Source: Cydia pomonella
Taxonomy: Eukaryota; Arthropoda; Insecta; Lepidoptera; Tortricidae
DNA length: 64,000 bases
Direction: 5' to 3'
NCBI RefSeq assembly: GCF_033807575.1
Contig: NC_084720.1
Location: 15,197,570 to 15,261,569, forward strand
A program made the position numbers and the translations under genes. Under the pieces are notes generated by a model, which was given only the letters and a program-made list of their open reading frames with translations, searched no databases and was not told the DNA's origin. This document shows positions 54,880 to 64,000 of this stretch, piece by piece (the first letter of the stretch is position 1; each line of letters opens with the position of its first letter).

Positions 54880-55485
54880 AATTTATGTCGTAAACCTCAA
54901 CCTATTAATATTACAGAAAACCCTTCCTGGCATTCATAGTACGGATATGAAAAAGATGATATTCAGCTTCTAAATAAACCGTAATATAAGAGCATCGAAT
55001 GATGTGAATACCAGGTATTTTTTACGTACTTACTACAATCCTTTTTTTAAGTGTAGAATTTTTTATAATCTCAAAAGTACTGGTACCTATACGTGGTAAT
55101 TATCTTTTTCTTCCGAAATGCTAGGGTTCCTATAATATCATCTAATGTTGTGTTAATGTAAATGACACTTTAATTCAGTGCATAGTTATTCAGATTTAAT
55201 TATGGAGGATAAAAGTTACCACTACTTTTGAGGTTACAAGTATACAATTTATAATACAATATCTAATATAAAAAACGGGGTTTTAAAGACTCCAAACTTG
55301 CAGTTGCACCCTTTATTATTAGTAAATAAAAAGAATCCTCATTATGACGATTTACAAGATTTCTTTTGCTAAACCGCGAAAGTCTTAATTATGTAGTTTT
55401 ATTATACCTACTGACGGACGTAAAATCGAGTAAGTAAACTAAATTCTTAATAAGCTTCTGCTCACGACTTCGTTTGTGTGGAATG
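54880..55485. other. Unassigned stretch
   Basis: No gene or repeat recognised. Confidence 0.35.
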
Positions 55486-55489
55486 ATCA

Positions 55490-55640
55490 TGATGATTTGA
55501 TGGTGATGATGTATTGTAAAAACTATACTATGCCCTATCTCCATACCAAATTTCATCGAAATCGGTTAAGCAGTGTGTGAAGAGGTAACTGAACAGACAG
55601 CGTTACAAATGCATCTATAATATTAAAAGAGATATATTCA
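55490..55640 (+). mobile_element. Dispersed repeat with 'aaatttcatcgaaatcggtt'
   Basis: 'atctccataccaaatttcat', 'cgaaatcggttaagcagtg' and 'gaagaggtaactgaacagac' form a phrase order widespread in lepidopteran intergenic DNA. Single copy here; class uncertain. Confidence 0.58.
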
Positions 55641-55644
55641 TGTA

Positions 55645-56200
55645 CTGTTTCTAATCTATCGACTATGCCCGCGCGGAGTTTTAATCCTATTTCCACATCT
55701 GCATAATCTAAAGACGACGACAGCATGTCAAGTGACAGCCTGCGTTATTTCAAAGAAAGTAAGGTTCGCTTTGCCATTACAAAACTACATCTAAGGCGCT
55801 GAGGTGTGTCTTAGACAAGTAAATTTAAACTTTATTCCTATTTCTACACATAACAGTTTGCTTTGCATGTTGAAAGGATTTTCTTACATCGTAGACATTC
55901 TGAGAGCTACTCAGACGAGCAACGCATTCCTTACAGAAAATGCGACATGAGAAAATAAAGTTTAATTTAAAATAAACTGTTTCAAGGAATGGTATAAAAT
56001 ATATTAGATGGTGCGTTTTTTAATAGAAATGGAAATTCTCGTTGATTTTCTTTGAATTACCTAGACATTCGAGCAAAATTAATGATTTTTATTTGTATTT
56101 CAACGTTGGTTTCGACAGGTACCAATTGTATCGTATGATCAAATTTGTTACATTCAAAAGAAGTACTCAACTAGATGGCGGTGCACACTCGAACAGGCCA
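55645..56200. other. Unassigned stretch
   Basis: No gene or repeat recognised. Confidence 0.35.
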
Positions 56201-56205
56201 AATTG

Positions 56206-56347
56206 AGCTTTTGGTTATTCGTTCTGTTTCCGATATGATACTGATCTGTCAGTGTCAAAAGTGTCATTTCTTCACCCGTCACTTCTGACATTGATAGATC
56301 AGTATCATATCGGAAACAGATCCAATAACTAAAACTTGAATTGGCCT
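56206..56347. mobile_element. Family F palindromic MITE, copy 2
   Basis: The arms 'tttccgatatgatactgatc' and 'gatcagtatcatatcggaaa' are exact inverses, flanked by 'aggccaaattgagctttt' and 'aaaacttgaattggcct'. Better preserved than copy 1 at 5733. Confidence 0.87.
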
Positions 56348-56349
56348 AT

Positions 56350-57198
56350 AGTAGCAGATCGGACACTGAAAACCCACTATGTGGGAACTACCTAGACCGT
56401 CATGTGCTAATGTTTAACAATTTATTAACCACACAACTTTAAACGCCGTTCAACAAAACTCTTTTCTATTACAGCTATAAGAAATACTTCGTCTACTTAT
56501 ATGTGTCTATGATCCTTAATCAAAATTAAAAAATCAAGTTAGTGCTGAGACGCTGAGAGAGAAGTGAGGTTGTGGAAAAACATTTTACACCGAGAACCAT
56601 GAAGCGTGTAACTCTCTACTTTAGGTATATTCTATAATTAATAGTATTCACTTTGAACCATACTAGACAAATAAGTAAGCTTAGAGTGCGCACTCCATAC
56701 ATAGATAAAAACTCATTTAAAATAAGTTTTAAGCGAGCTTTGCGAACTTATTTGTAATTAAATATAATCTTAGTGTTTTATCATACCTCCCATACAACTT
56801 ACTATTTATTAAGTAAGGAAACCGATGCATAGTCATCGAGCTTTCCATACACTATAAACTATACAGATTGAATAGAAAAGTGTAGCAATTTAAGATTCCT
56901 GCCTTTTTATTTAAAATTCAACTACGGATTTATGTTGAAGGATTTTTCGGAAAATCACGTATCAATTTTTATCGTGATTGAGTCAAAAATGAATAAATTC
57001 AAAATGGCGCCCATTTTTTACAATTTTATTTACGAATTCATATCTATGTGCCTTTCTGATCATCAGATATCCATTTAAATAAAAGTAGCTCAATTCCAGG
57101 ATAATAAATGGGCCAGATCGTGCCCATTACCTATTTAATCTACTTCGGTAATATATCTGTAAGAACAAAAAGAAGTAAAATTTATTTTAAAACTAGAA
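56350..57198. other. Unassigned stretch
   Basis: No gene or repeat recognised. Confidence 0.35.
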
Positions 57199-57202
57199 CA
57201 GT

Positions 57203-57413
57203 ACCCCTAGTGTAAATTTAGTCGATAGCGAAACGTGACGTACGCGTTTGCGTTAAGTCTCATTTTGTATAGGTTTTTGAACAGCGCGCCAAGCGGGACG
57301 TTTTGGAAAGTCAAAAATCTCATACAAAATGACACTTACACACTCACATACAACGCAAACGCGTACGTCACGTTTCGCTGTCGAAAATATTTACACTAGG
57401 GGTACTGGACGTT
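57203..57413. mobile_element. Family A MITE, copy 6
   Basis: Ends 'acccctagtgtaaattt' and 'acactaggggt'. At 211 bp it is about 24 bp longer than the typical copy, because 'cacactcacatac'-type sequence is inserted in the right arm and a small part of the centre differs. Confidence 0.9.
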
Positions 57414-57414
57414 T

Positions 57415-58370
57415 ACGTTAAAACCCCCGATTTTCCCAAAAGTGTTAAACAAATGTTCACTTACGCTAATAATATGATTTGTAAATTGCTGTGGCATCGT
57501 GCCAAGAGGCTAAGAATACACAAAGAAGCACAGAAAATATAATAGTATAGAAACTTGACTAATAAGTATGTAGGATGGTACCTACTCAACTACCTTGCAG
57601 GGTGATCAAATTTATAAAAAAAAAAAAAACGAAGCAATTCAGCGAAATAGAAAACGAGAAGTTAAAATAATATGATACTCGTAATTTGTAGTTTACTTTG
57701 CAAGTTTTTTCGCATCGAATGTAATGGATAGTTCTATTGTTTTTTTAAGTAATATTTAAATAATTTTTTTTTTTGTTGAATTACTTACTAAAAAAATGAA
57801 ACAAAAATCAAACTTATTTCGTTACTAATACAGTTCATTACGGCTATGAACTTGTGACGATAATAAGCGAGTTTTAGTTGTCACCTTCCGAAAACCTGGA
57901 GACTGTGTGACTTTTCCACTAGATACACATAAAGTAATGCAAATAAGTATTTATTATAGCCTCTTTATTTCTTAAAAATTCACATTTCGTTACATGTATA
58001 CATAATTTTAAAAATAGTGATATATTTCAACATAGGAGGAATCGTTATTCCTAAAACAATTTAACTACAATTAAAAACAATTTCAATACTAGTTTTATAT
58101 AATAATAGTTCAACTAATTTTTATAAAAAAATAATTTGATTAATTATAGTTAAAATTGCATTTAAATAATTTCAATAATAACATTTAGAAAGTCATTAAT
58201 AAATAAAATTTTACAATTTAATAAAAAAATACCTCAGTATATAATATTTAATTAAAGAGCAAAATTGTGGTATAAAATTACTAAATTAATCATTTGAAAT
58301 ATTAAAATAAACATATTTATATCACAGTCAAATATAATCATCAGTTAAATATATTCTTCTATCGTTACAG
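57415..58370. other. AT-rich stretch
   Basis: 57950-58365 is particularly AT-rich with many TAATTT/AAATTA phrases and no frame longer than chance. No gene. Confidence 0.45.
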
Positions 58371-58453
58371 GTACGTCGTTAGATACTGAAAAAGGGAAGA
58401 GAAGTATAACTAGCGAGGAAGAGGTAAGATTACCACGGATTCCAATGCGCTGA
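58371..58453 (+). other. Possible small exon (weak)
   Basis: After an AT-rich stretch an acceptor-like 'cttctatcgttacag' ends at 58370. The following frame reads TSLDTEKGKRSITSEEE up to a donor-like 'gaggtaagat' (GT at 58424), or runs on nine more codons to TGA at 58451-58453. The GC content and charged composition differ from the flanks, and it contains a G-K-R triplet. No family recognised; short enough to be chance. Confidence 0.25.
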
Positions 58454-58473
58454 AGCATCTAGCCACTAAATCA

Positions 58474-58677
58474 TTGTTCTCTCGAGAGTATGCCCTATTT
58501 CTAACGCTTCCAGGCACTCCAAGTTCTGCTTATGTATTTCTGAGCCAGGAATTAATAAGAAGCGATCCCAGCGATAACAGTTTCAGAGGTGAAATGCCTT
58601 TACAGTTAGCTTATCAACTTGAACTTACTCGTACAATTATCTTGGTTAATAAGTTTAAGCCTAAGTTTATGGCTTGA
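58474..58677 (+). other. Open frame of unknown significance
   Basis: A 67-codon frame next to the possible exon, with balanced composition ('LPGTPSSAYVFLSQELI'). An acceptor-like 'taacgcttccag' lies at 58513. No ATG at its start, no recognised domain. Could be part of an unannotated transcript together with 58371-58423, or nothing. Confidence 0.2.
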
Positions 58678-58894
58678 TGCCTGAACTAGTCGGCTTATCT
58701 TAAGTTACTATTCGAGCATAGACCTATATTGTAATATTGTTTAAAGTAATACATCTATGCATTAACTTAAATCTAGGCTATGTGAAGTTTACAATCAGAA
58801 TATTAAATTGTTATGGGTTTCATATGTGTCAATATCCTCAATATTACACTGTATCCCACCCAGCAATACTTTCCACTGCAGCTTAGAAAACCCT

Positions 58895-59640
58895 AATAAT
58901 GATGTTCAGGGCAATCCAATGACGCCCATGTGACTCACGACCTACCTGCCTCAAAAATAGAAGCGGTACAGGGTAAACAGGGTAATTTTTGAAAAATCTC
59001 ATTCCCTGGCCATACCTACCTATTCTCAAATTCCCAGGAGATTTCGCTTTATTAGCATCTAATTTTTGGTAACAGTGTACCCATGCCAAGCCATTTACAT
59101 CCCAAACTGCTTAGCGGAAGCTCCAGGGAATTTTCGAATAGGTATATCCAGGGGGTATAGGTTCTCCTGTGTTTTGTAATTCTATTTTTCATGTATAACA
59201 CAATTTAATGATCAATACCCTTCTATTTGTGTACGGATATATAACTTAAAATAATATTGACCTACTTAGTCCCAGATTGTATTCTGTACCTGATGTGTAT
59301 ACATTTATATACTTTCTCTCCTAAATTTCGCAGTGCATTAGTATATACTGTAATGCTGTGTAATTTTGTTGTTAAATAAAATAAAATAAAATATAATATC
59401 TGCGAAGAAATTCAAAGGTGTATGTGAAGTCCCCAATCCGCATTGGGCTAGCGTGGGGACTATAGCCCAAACCCTTTCGCGCATGAGAGGAGGCCTGTGC
59501 CCAGCAGTGGGACGTATATAGGCTGAATTATTATTATTATATTATATCCAGGGGAATGAGATTGCTGAGGAATGACCCGGCAGCGATTCCATCACGGCAG
59601 GTATTTGCACGCATATTTTAGCTTTTAATAGGTATCAGAA
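58895..59640. mobile_element. Dispersed repeat family P, interrupted by a LINE tail
   Basis: 58895-58965 ('agggcaatccaatgacgccc', 'tgactcacgacctacc') and 59572-59640 ('ggcagcgattccatcacgg', 'catattttagcttttaatag') together correspond to the compact copy at 59885-60015. The LINE tail at 59397-59545 lies between the parts, along with 58970-59390, which also holds AT-rich unknown sequence. Confidence 0.5.
59397..59545 (+). mobile_element. RTE-like LINE 3' UTR and tail
   Basis: 'tctgcgaagaaattcaaagg', 'gtccccaatccgcattggg', 'gcgtggggactatagcccaa', 'cgcgcatgagaggaggcctg', 'cccagcagtgggacgtatat' and an ATT-repeat tail. I recall this as the 3' end of an abundant lepidopteran non-LTR family. The ORF is missing (5' truncated). 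Confidence 0.82.
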
Positions 59641-59884
59641 CAAATTCTGCAACGTAGTTAGTTTCCGTATTACAAAGTATTACATTAATTACATAACCAT
59701 ACTTACCACCAATATCATGAGTATTTTTTAATATTTATTCTATTATGTGATAGTTTTACGAATTTTAATAAAACAGTGGCTAAAATTAGTTAAAGTTTTA
59801 AAAATATATTGATAAAACGCAATAATATAAACTGCTCGAATGAAATAACGCAGTTTCTGCTGACTAAAGAACCCCAAGAGTCAG

Positions 59885-60015
59885 TTATTTAGGGCAACTC
59901 AGTGTCATCCATGTTACTCACGAACTCCCGGCTCTAAAAAAAAAGAGATGGCAGCGATCCTATCACGACCGGGTTTTACATGCAGATTTTAGCTTTTTAG
60001 GTGTCGCAGTGGATG
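59885..60015. mobile_element. Dispersed repeat family P, copy 2
   Basis: 'agggcaactcagtgtcatcc', 'gttactcacgaactcccgg', 'tggcagcgatcctatcacg' and 'gcagattttagctttttagg' in one continuous piece. Class unknown. Confidence 0.55.
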
Positions 60016-60019
60016 CAGC

Positions 60020-62940
60020 AAAAATTACAATTTCTGACAGAGACTACCCTGGTACGAACTATCGTGTGTAAATGATCCGGAATATGGCTGGGTAAAGCTT
60101 GGTACGAACTAGCGGGCTTAATCAGTACATACATATTCATAAAACTTAGCAAATTTCTGTTATTTGTCCCTTTCTAATAAACACAAATGTTGAAATTACA
60201 GATAAAGACAAACGATTATCAAAGGCTTGTTATGAATAACGCCAGTCTGGCTAACCCATTTTATCAGTAACAATACAACAAAATTAAATACTTTTCCTCT
60301 TTTTGGAGTTACCCTAATAGCATGAGAAAAAGACAGTAACTATGATTTTCGCTGCTTATGCTCCTTTGACAAGCAACAAGCGAATTTTATTTAGAGTATT
60401 GGCAGTATTTATAAAAAAAAAAAACGGAAGGATGTTCATGGTCCGGTTTTTTGATATTATAGAGTTCCAATTTTTAAGGTCACTTAGATATGTAATGGCT
60501 TGAAAATCAATAAAGAGAAAAGAAGCTCTTTATTATAATTAGTAGTCTATATTCGTAATTAGTAGTCTATAGTAGTATCGGTAGTAATTATATACAGGTA
60601 GATTTTGATTCAGGTTTCGCTTTGAAACAAATAAAATCGATAAGTCTTAAATATAAAACAAAAAACCTTTCAGAATACAAGTAATATCTACAATAAGACC
60701 AAAAGATGCCGTCTTTAAAATCTTAAAACATCGTTTCACCCTAAATATTTCTTTTTTATTTCACCCAAGAAACTCAGTGGAAATTCGTCCGGCATTTTTC
60801 AAGAGCCAATAAATTTAATCATTCCGTAAATGTAGGGGGAGGAGAGGAGATAAATTACTCCTCCCTGAGGACAATAAAGTAAGTGAGGATATAGTGTCTG
60901 GAGATAATTGTTAATAATATCCTTTTAATTGTAAGCGCTAATTTACTGGTGCTAAATGTTTATTTTACTTAGAGGAAATGAGCACTTTAGAGAGTTTAAA
61001 GATCTGCGCCGTGTTTGTCTACTTATTAAGTAAAATAGCAGTAATGAATCAGCAATATTACGTAAAGTCAAAATCAATAGGAACGTATGAAATAACGCCC
61101 AAAAAGTATCTGCCACCGTTGAATATGTTTCCGAACAGAGATATATCTCGACAGTTTGTTTAAAAGTATCTGTCACAATCCAATTGCTCTTCATATAGAT
61201 ACATATATATTTTAATTAAGTTATGAAATAATAATCGATATTTTTGATGCTGAGTTTGATGCGGACTGTACAAACGAGACCTTAACTACGCTGTCCGTCC
61301 TGTCGTCTGTCAGTTTGTATCATATCCATAATAAGGTGGTAATAAGCAGAATAAAGTATGATAAGCAGAATAAAGTGTAATAGGGTTAGTTGCAGCAGAA
61401 TTCTTCAAAACTCGAATGGACTTTTAAATATACTACATTGTAAGTACTTATTTCAGCGCGCAACATAAATTACATTTTGCAACCACCAGCAAAACTAACC
61501 AAATTTATTTCACTTCAATGCTTTGCGCAATGCATCTGGCGAGGGAGAAACATACTGCATATATTGATCGAAATGGTGAAGAAACACAGGATTTTTGCCC
61601 TAGTAGTTAAAGAACTTAATTCCAATGTAAAGCAACGACGGGTTAGCATACTGCAAGTGGTAATACACAATACCTAGATACATGACTATATTTAGCACTT
61701 GATTTCGAGAATAATGAAGTACGTCTGGCCTTTTCAGTGGAGTTTTAGTAGTAAAAAGTGCATTAATAAACACCATCTAAGTTCTTTGACGAGCTGCCAA
61801 AATATAAGTGCCGAAAGTTACCGGTCATGGAATGTTTTATGGATGACTTACGCTCGTGTGGAGAATACCTGACTGAATAAAGTATTAGTGTCAGACGAGA
61901 ATATTACAGTTTTGTTTCTGACTATAAGTCTCCTGTGCGATCAAGGGATTTCAACGATCTGGCTTGGTTTTGACGTGTACCTATAGGACAATGTATGAAG
62001 ATACCGATATGTCAATTTTATTAGGTTCTCAACATCTTTATATTAGATAGGCTAGGCACTTAATAGTAAAACCACCTGTCACAAAAGTTATCCATAACAT
62101 ATATAGTAATATATAAATTGCTCTATTTCGTCTGTTTCACGAACAAAAGCTTTGATGTTCAATTGACATATACCAATTACTATGAATGATTTATATTTCG
62201 TTCTACAATTTAAACAAAGACTACAATTTAAAAGCAAGTTAACTCGAATAATTACTAGAATTAGGCAGAAACACCTAGTTCTGTTTAGTTTTGGAAAGTC
62301 ATTACGAAAGTCTGAGTTATTAGGGCTTTAGCTTTTAGGCTAGCTTTGGCCTAATTGTGGGCTTCGTACGTTTAAAACTGTACAAATTGGCTTTTATTCT
62401 AGACTTTATTGGATTACCTAATCCTCGTTTCAATGGAAAAGGCTACTTGGTATTGTTTCTCATTTAAATAATTGTTTTACTCTTGAACTGCATAATCTGT
62501 AGTATAATCGATTATATTTATTTTATTAACTCATTGGTTTTCAAAAACTTTTTTCCATATTTTGCAAAGTTTCAAAATGTCAGTAAAATATAATTGTATA
62601 GGCATTTTTTTAAATGACCATCGATAGTATTCAATCCTTTTCCGATATACAAAACGTAATTTTAAATATATAAAACCTAAAACTTAACGTGTAGTAGAAA
62701 ATGTTCATTTCAATAAACAACTAAACCAATCACATTCTCAACAAAAGATAGTTCCAAACAAAAATGCGTCATAAAAAACGAAGTAATAAAAGCAAGTTTC
62801 ATAGCCAATCTATCACAACAAAGGCTTAGGCTTTGATCAGCGGAGTGTGGTCCATGCAAGCCGTCTATCTATACGTTATACTTTCATAGGCAGGCATGCC
62901 TTAAATCGTAACATTACTGTGCTTTTTGGCGTTAATAATC
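60020..62940. other. 2.9-kb quiet stretch
   Basis: No gene. About 61268-61310 ('gagaccttaactacgctgtc') looks like a crumb of the 'ggttccgta' element. Frames such as 60952-61194 (-) and 61477-61677 (+) lack motifs. Confidence 0.38.
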
Positions 62941-62941
62941 T

Positions 62942-63250
62942 ACTCGTGGCCTAGCGGTAAGAGCGTGCGACTTGCAATCCGGAGGTCACGGGTTCAAACC
63001 CCGGCTCGTAACAATGAGTTTTTCGGAACTTATGTACGAAATATCATTTGATATTTACCAGTCGCTTTTCGGTGAAGGAAAAAATCGTGAGGAAACCGGA
63101 CTTATCCCAACAAGGCCTAGTTTATCCTCTGGGTTGGAAGGTCAGATGGCAGTCGCTTTCGTAAAAACTAGTGCCTACGCCACATCTTGGGATTAGTTGT
63201 CAAGCGGACCCCAGGCTCCCATGAGCCGTGGCAAAATGCCGGGACAACGC
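62942..63250 (+). mobile_element. tRNA-derived SINE (second family)
   Basis: The tRNA-like head has an A box 'tggcctagcggtaagagc' (62947-62964) and a B box 'gggttcaaacccc' (62990-63002), followed by a body with 'gtcgcttttcggtgaaggaa', 'gaggaaaccggacttatccc', 'tctgggttggaaggtcagat' and 'cggaccccaggctcccatg'. The acceptor stem does not pair, so it is not a functional tRNA. The anticodon-loop region reads 'cttgcaa'. The 74-codon frame inside is incidental. Confidence 0.87.
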
Positions 63251-63261
63251 GAGGAAGAACA

Positions 63262-63385
63262 TGTATTTTTTAGTATTTATAAATATTTGTGTTTTAAATA
63301 GATATATCGTTGTTTAAATGCTCCAATACAAGTCTTATTGAGCTTACTGTATGGCTTAGTCAATTTGTGTATTTAGGTACGAATC
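63262..63385 (+). mobile_element. Family T SINE body without head
   Basis: 'tatttataaatatttgtg', 'gatatatcgttgtttaaatg', 'aagtcttattgagcttactg' and 'ggcttagtcaatttgtgta' match the 3' body of the family T copy at 36509. It begins directly after the other SINE, without its tRNA-like head. Confidence 0.75.
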
Positions 63386-63470
63386 TGGCCTTTTGCTTTA
63401 TTAGGTATAATGACATTAATTTTAATTTATAAATCGAAATTAATTATGAGCACGAGTACATCCACATATA

Positions 63471-63940
63471 CAGGGCGTCCCAAGACTATGGGACATCAAG
63501 GGAAAGTACCTTAAATATAAGACATAGGATATTTTGGTCAAAGGAGACTTTATTTTATTTTCAAAACTGAGTAATACTGCATTCAAAGATTTAAAAAAAA
63601 ATAAGTTACTTTGTCTGGAATTCGAACCGACTCAAATGTGAAAAAAAAAACAACCTGTATTTTTATGATGCCAATCAAAAGAATGCATAAAAAATAAGTC
63701 ATCTCAAAAATATGATATCGCAAAAGAAATGAATAGAGTAAAATTTTTGATTAAAATTTCAAAATTCTATTTAGTTCCCAGAAAAGGTAAGCAATTTTCA
63801 ATTTTTGTTTAGAAATTCTTTGAATGCAATATTACTTACTTTTAAAAATAAAATAAAGTCTTCTTTCAGCATAATATATATCCTATCTACGATATTTAAG
63901 GTACTTTCCCTTGATGTCCCATGGTCTTGGGACGCCCTGT
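63471..63940. mobile_element. 470-bp MITE with about 125-bp inverted arms
   Basis: The left arm begins 'cagggcgtcccaagactatg' and 'ggacatcaagggaaagtacc'; the right arm ends 'ggtcttgggacgccctg'. The inverse match continues inward through 'gagactttattttatttt' and 'ctgcattcaaagatt' to about 63593 and 63817. TATA flanks each side, so a TA duplication is likely. The unpaired centre of about 220 bp is AT-rich. No ORF. One substitution or small indel per 15-20 bp in the arms. Confidence 0.9.
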
Positions 63941-64000
63941 ATACTTCTTCTATCGCATTAAACAATATTCTGCAAATTCATCCTAGGTAAATTTAGTCAA

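Noticed and set aside
60952..61240. Another copy of the 2726 MITE
   Set aside because: Only loose phrase similarity ('aaaagtatctg', 'tgatgc.gactgtac'); no paired TIRs that I can demonstrate.
62947..63010. A functional tRNA gene (anticodon-loop region 'cttgcaa')
   Set aside because: A and B boxes are good, but the acceptor stem does not pair and a SINE body follows immediately.

Overview
This window looks like gene-poor, AT-rich nuclear DNA of a lepidopteran (moth or butterfly). The evidence is its repeats: 3' tails of several non-LTR retrotransposons (LINEs) of the kind common in Lepidoptera, including a 'cccagcagtgggac' tail at about 59.5 kb; tRNA-derived SINEs; many TA-flanked palindromic MITEs; and a dispersed element that begins near 'agggttccgta' and ends with a hairpin around 'gcgagtccgactcgc' and a T-rich tail. 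There are no operons, Shine-Dalgarno sites or long bacterial-type ORFs. I found no confident host protein-coding gene, rRNA, functional tRNA or CRISPR array. Family statements rest on memory and on comparison of copies inside this window; no database was searched.

Layout. 0-6.6 kb: nested MITEs, a retroposon-like copy broken by two later insertions (2.46-3.18 kb), a 5'-truncated LINE with target-site duplications and an open reading frame (4.46-5.0 kb), and a second LINE remnant on the minus strand (6.05-6.39 kb). 6.7-9.5 kb is quiet. 9.5-17.4 kb: a cluster of ACTAGT-centred motifs, MITEs, an element whose internal 287-bp segment is tandemly repeated (12.96-14.3 kb), and a perfect 31-bp-arm hairpin (17.35 kb). 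17.7-26.8 kb: a 0.45-kb MITE, then a satellite-like array of 104-bp monomers arranged as a four-monomer higher-order repeat of about 418 bp, split in phase by about 4.16 kb of foreign DNA. 27-33 kb: LINE 3' ends, nested elements and two GC-rich elements (15.3 and 31.0 kb). 33.5-34.6 kb: one unrecognised ORF. 36.5-45.2 kb: a dense MITE and SINE zone, including a three-level nested insertion at 39.1-39.7 kb. 45-64 kb: more MITEs, a 323-bp tandem duplication (52.6-53.2 kb), LINE remnants, an AT-rich block with a possible small exon (58.4 kb), a SINE (62.9 kb) and a long-arm MITE (63.5-63.9 kb).

The window records successive transposon waves. Several families recur: A (six copies), B (three plus relatives), C (three), D (several), S (six) and the 'ggttccgta' element (five or six). 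Nesting gives relative ages. The best candidates for something not simply explained by known transposon classes are the ACTAGT motif cluster, the higher-order satellite with its in-phase interruption, the internally amplified 287-bp element, and the unassigned ORF or exon-like segments. I do not see convincing evidence of a new functional system.
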